From Bacteroidales bacterium (GTDB lineage: Bacteria > Bacteroidota > Bacteroidia > Bacteroidales > UBA3663): 55,417 bases of DNA. Under the pieces are notes generated by a model. That model had not been told where the DNA came from and did not search any database. It worked only from the letters and a program-made list of their open reading frames with translations. Where the stretch lies: contig JAILKE010000058.1 in NCBI GenBank assembly GCA_024694125.1, positions 1 to 55,417 on the forward strand. The letters are read 5' to 3'. The translations under genes and the position numbers were made by a program. This document shows positions 7,487 to 16,636 of this stretch, one piece after another (within the stretch, counting starts at the first letter, position 1; the number at the start of each line of letters is the position of its first letter).

Positions 7487-8260
7487 TTATTGTACATTGC
7501 GCTGTTGGCGCTCCAGGTCGTCCAACTTCTTTTCGATCTGTTCCAGTTTGCGCAGCACCTCGTCGTTGTTGTCGCTCACCATCGCATCGACGAAGACCGA
7601 GTTCAGCAGACTCATGAAGATGATGCCGCCCAGCACCAGCATCGAGATGAAATAGAGGTATATCAATGTCGAGTAGGGACGCTCCAGCCCCTCGCACAGG
7701 GCATCGGGAATCTCGTACCAGCCCTCGATGGTGAAGAGGCGGAACGTGCTGGCGATGCTGACCAGCGGGTCAGCGAAATACTCGGGCGCCCGTTGGCCGA
7801 AGAGTTCGCAACTCACCATCGCGCTCAGGAAGAGCACCACCATATAGCCCGCAAAGAGTGACGACGAGTCGCACAGTGCCTTGCTGAAATTGCGCATGAT
7901 TACACTGAAGTTCGGGAAGAGGTGCACCACCTTGAAGAACCTGAAGACTCTCAGCGCCCTGAACACCACCAGCACACCCAACTGCGACGTGGGCAACAGT
8001 CCCATCGTGCCGGGTATGGAGATCAATCCGACCAGCACGAGTATGCCATCCATCCTGTTCCACCCATTGCTCCAATATCCCCGCACTCCGTATGCCCGAT
8101 GCTTGACCACCATCTCGATGGTGAACAGCACGAGGCACACCACATCGGCCGTCCAGATGAATGGATGCTGCAGCCCCATCTCCTCCAGGAACAGCACAAT
8201 ACAATTGAAGAAGATGACCGTGAGGATGAAGCGGTCATTGAGAAACAGGTTGGTTATCAT
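7487..8260 (-). CDS. Voltage-gated sodium-channel-like ion channel
   Basis: The 257 residues have six membrane segments plus a pore loop, the size of bacterial NaChBac-type homotetrameric channels (Ion_trans family). S4 is at about 99-113, with arginines in VFRALRVFRFFK. The pore region contains STFRLFTIEGWYEI with the presumed filter T177-I-E-G-W181. Bacterial sodium channels have T-L-E-S-W at this place, so Glu and Trp are kept while Ser is Gly. A cytosolic C-terminal coiled coil (about 233-253, EVLRKLEQIEKKLDDLE) would hold the tetramer together. It is a single gene with its own promoter. Ion selectivity (Na+ or Ca2+) cannot be told from sequence alone. Confidence 0.85.
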   Translation of the reverse strand: MITNLFLNDRFILTVIFFNCIVLFLEEMGLQHPFIWTADVVCLVLFTIEMVVKHRAYGVRGYWSNGWNRMDGILVLVGLISIPGTMGLLPTSQLGVLVVFRALRVFRFFKVVHLFPNFSVIMRNFSKALCDSSSLFAGYMVVLFLSAMVSCELFGQRAPEYFADPLVSIASTFRLFTIEGWYEIPDALCEGLERPYSTLIYLYFISMLVLGGIIFMSLLNSVFVDAMVSDNNDEVLRKLEQIEKKLDDLERQQRNVQ

Positions 8261-8297
8261 AGGAATATGTTTTAGGTTAATGGCGTGATAATCGTCG

Positions 8298-8329
8298 CAA
8301 AGTTAGTGAGTTCTACGCGTATTTCCAAA
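8298..8329 (-). promoter_or_regulatory. Promoter of the channel gene
   Basis: Read leftward, TTTG (8326-8329) is followed after exactly 20 bases by TAACTTTG (8298-8305). This matches the Bacteroidota -33/-7 consensus TTTG and TAnnTTTG. It leaves a leader of about 30 bases before the ATG at 8260. Confidence 0.7.
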
Positions 8330-8390
8330 TTTTTAGGGTAAAATCCCCTGGTATTGGTTTTAAGGGTTAAAGTTTAACGGATGAATGTTC

Positions 8391-8612
8391 GATAGTATTA
8401 ATGTCAATTAATGCCTAAGATTAGGACTCTCCCCGACCCTCCCTACGAGGGAGGGAGAGTAATATATACAAACACTGGCGAAAGATACCAATCGACAAGG
8501 GAGGTATTAATGAAAATTAATGCCTAAGATTAGGACTCTCCCCGACCCTCCCTACGAGGGAGGGAGAGTAAAATATACAAACACTGGCGAAAGATATCAA
8601 TCGACAAGGGTG
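8391..8612 (+). repeat. ~125-base dispersed repeat, copies B and C in tandem
   Basis: Two head-to-tail copies meet at about 8517. Each holds ATTAATGCCTAAGATTAGGA, the hairpin core (8424-8461 and 8533-8570) and ACACTGGCGAAAGATA-CAATCGACAAGGG. They are inverted relative to copy A at 5301-5430, so the PorT-like and channel genes lie between inverted repeats. Confidence 0.75.
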
Positions 8613-8670
8613 CTGCCTTGCTCCTGTGTGTCGGTAATAGAGCAGGAGGGGCCAACACGAGCGCCAGCGA

Positions 8671-8752
8671 GTATTAACAGCCCATCGGGCTATTAACACA
8701 ACGTATTAACACAACGTATTAACACGCCAGTATTAACACGCCAGTATTAACC
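8671..8752. repeat. Short GTATTAACA tandem repeat
   Basis: Six degenerate units built on TATTAACAC, ending in AACG, GCCA or GGC, follow one another downstream of the secDF terminator. No gene is visible in 8261-8858 apart from these repeats and the channel promoter. Confidence 0.6.
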
Positions 8753-8770
8753 TTTTTCTCACATTAGGAG

Positions 8771-8801
8771 AAAAAGAAAAGCCCCCACGGTGAGTGGAGG
8801 C
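8771..8801 (-). terminator. Intrinsic terminator of secDF
   Basis: Read leftward, GCCTCCAC and GTGGGGGC pair around TCACC (8781-8801) and are followed by TTTTCTTTTT. It lies 58 bases after the secDF stop. Confidence 0.75.
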
Positions 8802-8858
8802 TTTTACATTATATATATAGAGGACTTGCGGAGAAGTCCGCTATAGAGTCAGGAGGGG

Positions 8859-11849
8859 TTAGGCGTTCTTCTTCTTGGCCATTGCAGAGAATGCAGTAGG
8901 AACGGCGAGGAAGATAGTAGTCAAAGGATCGACTACGACACCGAGTAACATAGCGAAGATGAAGCTGCGGATAGAGGCGCCACCGAAGATGAAGATAACC
9001 AACAGAACGAGGAGGGTAGAGATAGAGGTATTCAATGTACGAGGCATCGTAGCATTGAGGGACTCGTTGACAACCTCGCCCATGCCCTTGTTAGGATAGA
9101 GGCCACGGACCTCGCGGATACGGTCGAAGACGACCACGATATCGTTGATAGAGTAACCGATGACCGTCAGGATAGCGGCGATGAAGGCCTGGTCAATCTC
9201 CATAGAGAATGGCATGAATGCCCAGAAGCTGGAGTAGATACCCAGGATGATGAGCACGTTGGCAGCCAGACCGACGATAGCGCCGATAGAGAAGGCGATA
9301 TTGCGGAAACGCATCAGGATATAGAGAGCAATCACGATGAGAGCCACGATGATAGAGATGATGGCGCCACGGGTGATGTCCTCGGCGATGGAAGGACCTA
9401 CCTTCTGTGAAGATGGGATGTAGTCCTCGTTGTTGAAGCTGTCGAAGTCAGCTACAGTGATATAGCCGAGAGCCTTGCCAGCCTCGTAGATGGCCTTCTT
9501 GCAGGTAGTGGTAGCAGCCTCGTCGTCAGCAGCCTGCAGGTCGTAGTTCGTAGTGATACGGACCTGGTTGGCGTTGCTGATGGTGATGACCTTGATTGAG
9601 GCATCGCCCAGAGCCTTGCTGCTCTCGAGCTGATCCTGGAGCTGGACAGTGTTGACCGACTCAACGTCGTTGAATGAGACGATGAAGTTACGGCCACCAG
9701 TGAAGTCGATACCCTTCTCCATGCCTGGGAAGAACATCAGGACAACGCACAGAACAGCGATGACAGCATATACGAGACGGCCACGCTTGCCAGCCTTGAC
9801 GAAGTCGATGTGAGTAGGCTTGAGCAGACCAGAAGCGAAACCGGTGAAGTTGACGTTCTTGAACCAGCCCTTGAGGTTAGCCTCAATGAAGATGCGGCTC
9901 AGGAAGACAGCCGAGATGAACGAAGTAACGATACCCCACATGAAGGTGAAGGCGAAGCCCTGGATAGGACCGGTACCGAACATGTAGAGGATGATACCAG
10001 TGAGCAATGAGGTCAAGTTGGCATCGAAGATGGCCGAGAAGGCATTGCTGTAGGCTGCGGTGATGGCAGCAGGCAGAGCCTTGCCGGCAGCGAGCTCCTC
10101 CTTGGCACGCTCGTAGATGAGCACGTTGGCATCGACCGCAATACCCATGGCGAGTACGATACCTGCGATGCCTGACAGGGTCAGCACGGCGTGGAACGAG
10201 CAGAGGATACCGATGGTGAAGAAGGCGTTGATGAGCAGGCAGCAGTCAGCTACCAGACCAGCCTTGACGCCGTAGAAGGCAATCATGTAGATGAACAACA
10301 GAACCAAGGCGATGATGAACGAGATGACACTCGCATCGATAGCCTCCTGGCCGAGTGAAGGACCGACGACGTCCTCGCTGACGATGTTGACAGCAGCGGC
10401 CATCTTACCAGACTTGAGCACGTTGGCCAAGTCGGTAGCCTCCTCGAGGGTGAAGTTGCCGGTGATGTTGGAACGACCGCCGTCGATCTGTGCGTTGACA
10501 CGTGGAGCTGAATAGACAGCACCGTCCAGTACGATGGCTACGCACTTGCCGATGTTGGAACCGGTGACCTTGGACCACTCGTTGGCAGCCTCAGGGGTCA
10601 TGGTCATGTTGACCTCGTACTGACCAGTCAACTGCTGGTACTCGTGGTTGGCATCGACGATCATGTCACCTACAGTAGCGTCGGAGAGCGATGGCATCGT
10701 GTTGTCGTTGCCCTTGCCCTTGAGTGCATAGAGGGTGATGTAGTTATCCTTGTTGCCACCCTGTGGGTCGAAAGGCTTGACATCCCATGCCCAAGCCAGA
10801 CGGCGAGGGAAACGTGATGCCTGGGCAGCCAGCATCTGGTTGATGGCAGCAGTATCGTTGACGTGAGCGAAACCTACGCCACCGAAACCGGCGTATGGCT
10901 GGAACTTGCTGAACAGAGGACCCTGGTCAGCAGCAGCGGCAGTAGTGTCGGCCTCATTGACAGCAGCGATGAGCGAGTCAGCAGCGCTGGCAGCATCAGT
11001 CTGTGCGGCAGCGGCGGCAGCTTCAGTCTCAACCTGTGCAGCGGCAGCAGCGGTGTCGGCCTTAGCCTCACCAGCCTTAGCCTCGGCAGCCAGACGTGCG
11101 TTGGCCTCGGCGAGGAAAGAGAAAACCTCATCGGCCTGATAGGTCTCCCAGAACTCGAGGTTGGCTGAGCCCTGCAACAGTTTCTTGACACGCTCAGGCT
11201 CCTTGACACCAGGCAACTCGACCAGGATACGGCCAGCCTGCTCCAACTGCTGAATGTTAGGAGCAACGACGCCGAAGCGGTCGATACGGTTGCGGAGGAC
11301 GTTGAATGAGTTGGCCAAGGCAGCCTTCATCTCGCTCTTGATGATAGAGAGCACCTCCGAGTCAGGAGTATCTTTCTTGATTTTATCTTTCAGCTGATAG
11401 GTGCTGAATACCTTAGCCAGACGGGCATTAGGATTGACCTTCTTGAAATTGTCAGCAAAAGCATCGAGGAACTCATCGCCGCTCACAGCCTCACCGGCTT
11501 GAGTCTGGGCAATAGCCTCGACGAATGTTGGGTCGTCTGCATTTTCAGCAGCCAGAGCCTTCAATACGTCCGATACGGAAATTTCGAGAATGACATTCAT
11601 ACCGCCCTTCAAGTCCAGACCGAGACCGATCTGCTTCTCCTGGGCTTGCTTGTAAGTGTTGCCTGCCCAGGTCCAGTTCTCGGTAAGTGAGTCAAGGTAA
11701 TACTTCTCCAAAGTCTCATTGCCTGCGGCAGCAGCCAGTTCCTTTGCCTCATTCTCCTTTCCCCTTACTGCAAAGGAGAACGAAATCTGATAGCAGCAAA
11801 CCAGTGCCAGCAGCACAGCGAACACGGATACAAATCCTTTGTTTTGCAT
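8859..11849 (-). CDS. secDF: Fused SecD-SecF protein translocase subunit
   Basis: The 996 residues fuse SecD and SecF, the proton-driven partners of SecYEG that pull proteins across the inner membrane. An N-terminal membrane segment is followed by the SecD motif IGLGLDLKGGMNVILE. Six-helix bundles carry the conserved acidic sites GIAVDANVLIYER (SecD half) and GYSINDIVVVFDRIRE (SecF half, from about residue 690). Residues about 248-311 are an alanine- and glutamate-rich stretch (AEAKAGEAKADTAAAAA) inside the periplasmic part, a low-complexity linker. Fused forms of this length are usual in Bacteroidales. The gene is single, with a consensus promoter upstream and a terminator downstream. Confidence 0.97.
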   Translation of the reverse strand: MQNKGFVSVFAVLLALVCCYQISFSFAVRGKENEAKELAAAAGNETLEKYYLDSLTENWTWAGNTYKQAQEKQIGLGLDLKGGMNVILEISVSDVLKALAAENADDPTFVEAIAQTQAGEAVSGDEFLDAFADNFKKVNPNARLAKVFSTYQLKDKIKKDTPDSEVLSIIKSEMKAALANSFNVLRNRIDRFGVVAPNIQQLEQAGRILVELPGVKEPERVKKLLQGSANLEFWETYQADEVFSFLAEANARLAAEAKAGEAKADTAAAAAQVETEAAAAAAQTDAASAADSLIAAVNEADTTAAAADQGPLFSKFQPYAGFGGVGFAHVNDTAAINQMLAAQASRFPRRLAWAWDVKPFDPQGGNKDNYITLYALKGKGNDNTMPSLSDATVGDMIVDANHEYQQLTGQYEVNMTMTPEAANEWSKVTGSNIGKCVAIVLDGAVYSAPRVNAQIDGGRSNITGNFTLEEATDLANVLKSGKMAAAVNIVSEDVVGPSLGQEAIDASVISFIIALVLLFIYMIAFYGVKAGLVADCCLLINAFFTIGILCSFHAVLTLSGIAGIVLAMGIAVDANVLIYERAKEELAAGKALPAAITAAYSNAFSAIFDANLTSLLTGIILYMFGTGPIQGFAFTFMWGIVTSFISAVFLSRIFIEANLKGWFKNVNFTGFASGLLKPTHIDFVKAGKRGRLVYAVIAVLCVVLMFFPGMEKGIDFTGGRNFIVSFNDVESVNTVQLQDQLESSKALGDASIKVITISNANQVRITTNYDLQAADDEAATTTCKKAIYEAGKALGYITVADFDSFNNEDYIPSSQKVGPSIAEDITRGAIISIIVALIVIALYILMRFRNIAFSIGAIVGLAANVLIILGIYSSFWAFMPFSMEIDQAFIAAILTVIGYSINDIVVVFDRIREVRGLYPNKGMGEVVNESLNATMPRTLNTSISTLLVLLVIFIFGGASIRSFIFAMLLGVVVDPLTTIFLAVPTAFSAMAKKKNA

Positions 11850-11905
11850 TGTTGTTTGATGTTTATATTTATGAATTAGTTATTTAAATTTGCGTATTCA
11901 AGCGG

Positions 11906-11939
11906 CAAAGATAGCAAAAAAAACAATATTTGCCACAAA
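11906..11939 (-). promoter_or_regulatory. Promoter of secDF
   Basis: Read leftward, TTTG (11936-11939) is followed after 22 bases by TATCTTTG (11906-11913), a perfect TAnnTTTG. The leader to the ATG at 11849 is about 50 bases. Confidence 0.65.
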
Positions 11940-11997
11940 AAAGAGGGAAAAATGTAAATTTCAATATGAAAATATGCAATAATTGCTGAAAATTGCG

Positions 11998-12005
11998 TAT
12001 CTTCG
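11998..12005 (+). promoter_or_regulatory. -7 element of the Ig-like lipoprotein gene
   Basis: TATCTTCG is one base off TAnnTTTG and ends four bases before ATG 12010. Transcription would start at or near the start codon, giving a very short or absent leader. This argues against the earlier in-frame ATG at 11983. No clear -33 box was seen. Confidence 0.45.
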
Positions 12006-12009
12006 CGCC

Positions 12010-13923
12010 ATGTTTATGTCGAAAGTAAGACAATCAGCTTGGTTTTCGTATGGTCTAAATGCGTTTTTTGGGGCCTGTTTGACCGGGTGCGCCAGTGTCG
12101 GTACACCCGGTGGCGGACTGTATGACGAGACCCCACCGGTGCTGCGCAGTTCGGACCCCGCCGACGGCGCCACGATGGTGCGGAAACGCAAGATTACGAT
12201 GCGCTTCGACGAGAACATCAAACTGGACAATGCACTGGAGAAACTGACCGTCTCACCCCCGCAGGAGAAGTCGCCCACGATACTGAGCAACGCCAAGACG
12301 CTCTCCATCGAGCTGCTCGATACCCTGCAGGCCAACACGACCTACAGCATCGACCTGGGCAATGCCGTGCAGGACAACAACGAGGGCAACCCGATGGCGA
12401 GACTGTCGCTGCTCTTCTCGACCGGTCCGACCATCGACTCGCTGCAGCTGTCGGGCTACCTGCTCAATGCTGCCGACCTGGAGCCAGTCAGCGGGGCATA
12501 CGTCGGCATATACAACGAAGCGGGCAATGCGCTGGGTGACAGCATATTGTCGCAGCGCACGATGCAGCGTGCCGGCAAGACCGACGAGTACGGCCACTTC
12601 AGCATACTGGGGTGCGCACCGGGTCAGTACCGACTGTATGCCCTGGTGGACGGCAACTCCAATTTCCGCTACGACATGTGGTCGGAGAATATCGCCTTCT
12701 GCGACACGCTGGTCCAGCCATCGGCCGACAGTACACAACTGCTGCTGATGGCGTTCAACGAGGGCCGTCTGAACCGTTACCTGGAGGACTGCACCCGTCC
12801 CGATTCGATACACATCAATGTGCGGTTTGCCACACAGATGGACTCGCTGCCACGACTGACCTGGCTCATGCCCGACGGCAGCCGACTGGCAGGCGACAGC
12901 ACCCTGTTGGTGCAGGACAACCTGACCCACGATACGCTCTCGTACTGGATATGCGACAGTGCATTGTACAATGCCGATACACTGATGCTCGAGATGTCCT
13001 ACCTGTACACCGACACGGCAGGCGTGGACGTGATGCGTACCGACACGATGCAGATGTTGCGCCCCGCACGTCGCCAGCAGGCCAAGGCGTCGGACGACAA
13101 GCCGGACGACAAGCGGCAGGGTGGCGGTCTGCGCCGTCTGCGCCGCGGCAAGAAGGCGGAGCGCGCCAAGGGCGACTCGGTACCGGCTGCTCCGCAGGTC
13201 ACCTACATGACCATCAAGCAGATAGCTGGGCAGAACCTGGGCATCGGCGCCAAACCCCGTTTCGAGGCTTCGGCTCCGCTCGACTCGCTCCACACCGACA
13301 TGATACACCTGCAGTACCGACGGGATACGCTATGGGTCGATATGCCGTGTGAGTGGGTGCCCGATACGTTGCACCCATGCCGCTACACGTTGCTGGCACG
13401 CCCGCACTACACTCCGGGCATGCAGTATCAGTTGGTGGTCGATTCGGCAGCCATGCGCAGCATCTATGGCCATCCGGTCGATAAGACGGTGTTGAAGTTC
13501 AAGGAGAAGACCAACGAGGAGTATGCTCACCTGCTCTTCAATATCTCGGGCATAGACACGACTGCCTACGTCGAACTGCTCAATGCCAAGGACCAACCTG
13601 TGCAGCGCGCCCAGGTGGTGCGGGGACAGGCCAAGTTCGTGCACGTCGTGCCGGGTACTTACTACGCCCGACTGGTAGTAGATGCCAACGGCAACGGCCG
13701 CCACGATACGGGTTCGCTCTTCGAACACCGTCACCCGGAACAGGTCTATTACTTCAACGCTCAGCTCTCGCTCCGTTCCAACTGGACCATCCAGCAGAAC
13801 TGGAATCCGACCGAGACGCCTCTGCTGCAGCAGAAACCCGACGGGGTGAAGCAGAACAAACCGAAGGAAAAGACTGAACGCAAGAGCCGCAACGAGGAGT
13901 ATCGGCAGAAAATGAGGAAGTAA
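12010..13923 (+). CDS. Lipoprotein with bacterial Ig-like (Big_5) domain
   Basis: The protein is about 637 residues. The start at 12010 (or 12016) is chosen because the promoter-like element overlaps the region of the upstream ATG. A signal sequence ends in the lipobox LTGC (LNAFFGACLTGC), giving a lipid-anchored envelope protein. The mature N-terminus has the Ig-like fold common in Bacteroidota: TPPVLRSSDPADGATMVRK, then ITMRFDENI and LFSTG. This is followed by a carboxypeptidase-regulatory-like segment (GHFSILGCAPGQYRLYAL), a Lys/Arg-rich low-complexity region near 365-390 (RRLRRGKKAER) and a basic C-terminal tail. The substrate is unknown. A DUF3108 protein follows on the same strand about 120 bases later. 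Confidence 0.75.
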   Translation: MFMSKVRQSAWFSYGLNAFFGACLTGCASVGTPGGGLYDETPPVLRSSDPADGATMVRKRKITMRFDENIKLDNALEKLTVSPPQEKSPTILSNAKTLSIELLDTLQANTTYSIDLGNAVQDNNEGNPMARLSLLFSTGPTIDSLQLSGYLLNAADLEPVSGAYVGIYNEAGNALGDSILSQRTMQRAGKTDEYGHFSILGCAPGQYRLYALVDGNSNFRYDMWSENIAFCDTLVQPSADSTQLLLMAFNEGRLNRYLEDCTRPDSIHINVRFATQMDSLPRLTWLMPDGSRLAGDSTLLVQDNLTHDTLSYWICDSALYNADTLMLEMSYLYTDTAGVDVMRTDTMQMLRPARRQQAKASDDKPDDKRQGGGLRRLRRGKKAERAKGDSVPAAPQVTYMTIKQIAGQNLGIGAKPRFEASAPLDSLHTDMIHLQYRRDTLWVDMPCEWVPDTLHPCRYTLLARPHYTPGMQYQLVVDSAAMRSIYGHPVDKTVLKFKEKTNEEYAHLLFNISGIDTTAYVELLNAKDQPVQRAQVVRGQAKFVHVVPGTYYARLVVDANGNGRHDTGSLFEHRHPEQVYYFNAQLSLRSNWTIQQNWNPTETPLLQQKPDGVKQNKPKEKTERKSRNEEYRQKMRK

Positions 13924-14044
13924 GGGACGATACGAACTGCCCCCTTGGCAATTTTATCACTTCGAATTTTAACTTTTAGCATTTATTTCTATCATAATAG
14001 TGTGCTCGCCAACGCAGGGGAGTCGGAAATAGAAATCGAACAGA

Positions 14045-14881
14045 ATGAAGAATAAGATATCGAACGCTTGGATTGGACTATTGAGTGTATTCATCATGGT
14101 TATGGCGGCACAGTCCGCACAGGCTGTCACACCGGCTAAGTCTGTACGTCAGACCGAGTCGCTGCGCTATAACGCCTACTGGCACTGGGGCTTCATCTGG
14201 AAGTTGGCAGGCAGTGGTGTGCTCAATCTCTGGGAGGAGCAGGTCAATGACACCACCATGCGCTATCATGGTCAGTTGTGTGGCCGTTCGATGAGCATCG
14301 TCGAGTCGATCATGAAGGTGCGCGACACCCTGGACTGCTACTACACCGACCAACTCGTGCCGATGGAATACTGCAAGAAGACCAACGAGGGCAGTTACCA
14401 CGCTATCGAACGCAACATATACCACAACTATGTGGAGGGTCAGCGCCAGTTCCAGTCCTACGGCCTGGGACGCGAGCAGATAGACAGCACCACGATCGAT
14501 GTCTATCGTTGGCGCAACAAGAAAGGCAATGACCACCGTACGGTCAGCAACGAGGGTGTGGGCTTCGATATGTTGTCGATATTCTACGAACTGCGTAACC
14601 TGGACTTTGAGAACCTCAAGCCTGGTCAGAAGTTGGACTATCACATCACGTCGGGCGTCAAGAACCGCCTGCTCCATGTGCGTTACCGTGGACCGGAGAC
14701 CTGCACGCTCAAGAATGGCCGCAAGTACTCTGCCTACGCCGTCGAACTGACTTTCGCCAGCCGTGACAGCGACAGCACTCCTCTCACTGCCTGGCTATCG
14801 ACCGACCCGGACCATCGTCCATTGAGCGTCATCATCAGCTTGAAGCGTATCGGCTCCGTACAGGGCGAGATAGTTGAATAA
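14045..14881 (+). CDS. DUF3108 domain protein
   Basis: The 278 residues start with a signal peptide (GLLSVFIMVMAAQSAQA), so the protein is periplasmic. The mature part matches the DUF3108 family: an early SLRYNAYWHWGFIWKLAGSG strand pair, a central GVGFDMLSIFYELRNLDFEN motif and a late YAVELTFASRD with AWLSTDPDHRPL. The family fold is lipocalin-like beta-sheet and its function is unknown. It follows the Ig-like lipoprotein gene and may share its transcript. Confidence 0.8.
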   Translation: MKNKISNAWIGLLSVFIMVMAAQSAQAVTPAKSVRQTESLRYNAYWHWGFIWKLAGSGVLNLWEEQVNDTTMRYHGQLCGRSMSIVESIMKVRDTLDCYYTDQLVPMEYCKKTNEGSYHAIERNIYHNYVEGQRQFQSYGLGREQIDSTTIDVYRWRNKKGNDHRTVSNEGVGFDMLSIFYELRNLDFENLKPGQKLDYHITSGVKNRLLHVRYRGPETCTLKNGRKYSAYAVELTFASRDSDSTPLTAWLSTDPDHRPLSVIISLKRIGSVQGEIVE

Positions 14882-14907
14882 AAAGGGAACCATAGGGAAG
14901 CCTGGTC

Positions 14908-14950
14908 GTAATAGGAATTCTAGTAAATCTAGAAATTCTAGTTACCCTAG
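14908..14950. repeat. AATTCTAG-type short repeat
   Basis: GGAATTCTAGTAAATCTAG and GAAATTCTAGTTACCCTAG stand between two genes. The same motif family is seen at 52160-52275 and 55022-55159. Confidence 0.55.
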
Positions 14951-14958
14951 AAAAAAAT

Positions 14959-15570
14959 ATGGATACTTACCTCACCATAGCAGCCCGCTCGGAGGGCTTG
15001 TACAAAGAGAAGATGAGCAAGTTTCTGTCTTTTGCAGAACCTTGCAGCACCGTCGAACAAGCCAAGGAGATAGTGACGCGCTACAAGAAAGAGTATTTCG
15101 ATGCGCGACACGTCTGTTGGGCATATATGCTGGGCAACGAGAGGACCGAGTTCCGTAGCAACGACGACGGCGAACCGTCGGGCACGGCGGGCAAACCGAT
15201 ATTGGGACAGATCAACAGCTTCGAGTTGACCAATCTATGCGTCATCGTGGTCCGTTACTTCGGTGGCATCAAGTTGGGCACCAGCGGCCTGATTGAGGCC
15301 TACCGCACTGCCGCACAGGAGGCTCTCAACGCCGCCCAGATTGAGGAACGTATCATCGAGGAAACGCTGGTGGTGCACTACCAGTACCCTATGATGGGCG
15401 AGGCCATGCGCATAGCCAAGGAGGAGGGTGCCAACGTCCTGGCTCAGGACTTCGGCGAAGACTGCCGCCTCACACTGAGCCTCCGCCGCGACGCCATGCC
15501 AAGGATGCGCGCCAGGTACGAGAAAACGTACGGAATTTCCATCGTCGAGGACGATGGAAATTCCAATTGA
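14959..15570 (+). CDS. IMPACT/YigZ family protein
   Basis: The 203 residues match the YigZ/IMPACT family: SKFLSFAEP, then ARHVCWAYMLG, the signature SNDDGEPSGTAGKPILGQI, and VRYFGGIKLGTSGLIEAYR. A C-terminal ferredoxin-like DUF1949 domain follows from about 140. Length is normal. Eukaryotic IMPACT modulates the kinase GCN2, while the bacterial role is not settled (nucleic-acid or ribosome-linked binding has been suggested). The stop codon is followed directly by ATTGATAATTGACAATT repeats. Confidence 0.9.
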   Translation: MDTYLTIAARSEGLYKEKMSKFLSFAEPCSTVEQAKEIVTRYKKEYFDARHVCWAYMLGNERTEFRSNDDGEPSGTAGKPILGQINSFELTNLCVIVVRYFGGIKLGTSGLIEAYRTAAQEALNAAQIEERIIEETLVVHYQYPMMGEAMRIAKEEGANVLAQDFGEDCRLTLSLRRDAMPRMRARYEKTYGISIVEDDGNSN

Positions 15571-15762
15571 TAATTGATAATTGACAATTGATAAAAGTTT
15601 CGATTGTCAATTGCAAAAAAACGGCTCGCAGTTATGCACCGCAAGCCGTATGTAGGAAAATATTTGAGCGCGGATTCAGTGCCGCATGGTAATTATCAAT
15701 TATCAATTGTCAATTGTCAATTATCAATTATCAATTGTCAATTATCAATTGTCCACCGACTT
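15560..15762. repeat. AATTATCAATTGTC repeats between convergent genes
   Basis: Runs of AATTGATAATTGACAATTG lie at about 15560-15612 and, in the opposite sense, at 15690-15752. Together they form an inverted pair around a ~80-base spacer. The nadK stop codon lies within the right-hand run. Because the genes converge here, the structure may serve as a two-way transcript end. Confidence 0.6.
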
Positions 15763-16551
15763 CGTTCCCCACATCAGTTTCTGGCGGAGCGTGTCGAAGA
15801 AAGTATGATCGGGACGGCGTACCACACGGACATCGTGGGAGGCACGCGACAGACGCAAGTTATATTCGGTCGTCAGATGAACGGGCAAACCATCGACGGC
15901 GACCAGGAAAAGGTCATTGCGACTGCGCACCGAGACATCGATAGTCACATCGTCCTTGATGACCAAGGGACGCGTGGTGAGCGAGTGCGGCGCAATAGGA
16001 ACAATCTCGAAACAGTGCGAGCCAGGCTCCAGGATAGGACCTCCCGCACTCATAGCATAGGCTGTACTGCCAGTGGGCGTGGCGATGGCCAGACCATCAG
16101 CATCGTAGGTATTGAGCAGACATCCGTCTATATATACCGATACTGATACCATCGAGGAGAGGTCGCGTTTCAGCACGGCTACCTCGTTGAGCGCAAACTG
16201 CGGATACTGCTGCCGGCATTGCGGAATAGAGAGACTGAGCAGAGCGCGGTTTTCGATGTCATAGTGGCCGGTAGTAAGCATTTCGGGCAACACCTCGGCG
16301 GCCTCGCTGAGCTGCATATCGGTCAGGAACCCCAACCTGCCTGCGTTGATGCCAAGAATAGGCACATCGCTCAGACCTACCTTCGCTGCCGTACGCAGGA
16401 AAGTACCATCTCCCCCTATGCTGAGTGCCATATCGGCACAGCAGAAACTCTGGTCCCCGTCGATGCACTCCACACCGGGAACCGACTCGAGAATGTGGCG
16501 TATCTGCTGACAGGCTTCGGGCTTCTGTGCGCCAAACAATGCTATTTTCAT
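15745..16551 (-). CDS. nadK: NAD kinase
   Basis: The protein phosphorylates NAD to NADP. The start is set at ATG 16551 (MKIALFGAQKPEA), because an upstream extension to 16821 would run antisense through exbB and adds an unrelated peptide. The 268 residues carry the family motifs GGDGTFLRTA (about 46-55), the NE motif ALNEVAVLKRD and the DGLAIATPTGSTAYAMSAGG loop. Length is normal. A -7-like CATCTTTG lies at 16577-16584. The gene is divergent from exbB with about 85 bases between starts. Confidence 0.95.
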   Translation of the reverse strand: MKIALFGAQKPEACQQIRHILESVPGVECIDGDQSFCCADMALSIGGDGTFLRTAAKVGLSDVPILGINAGRLGFLTDMQLSEAAEVLPEMLTTGHYDIENRALLSLSIPQCRQQYPQFALNEVAVLKRDLSSMVSVSVYIDGCLLNTYDADGLAIATPTGSTAYAMSAGGPILEPGSHCFEIVPIAPHSLTTRPLVIKDDVTIDVSVRSRNDLFLVAVDGLPVHLTTEYNLRLSRASHDVRVVRRPDHTFFDTLRQKLMWGTKSVDN

Positions 16552-16636
16552 GTGTAGTAAAGTGTTTAGTTTGCAGCAAAGATGCACTTTTTTTACGAAT
16601 AAAGCAAATTTTAACCTCAAAATTATATAAAAAACT

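Noticed and set aside
12253..13308. 351-codon leftward frame
   Set aside because: It is antisense to the Ig-like lipoprotein gene, His/Val/Gln-rich as expected for a shadow frame in GC-rich DNA, and matches no family.
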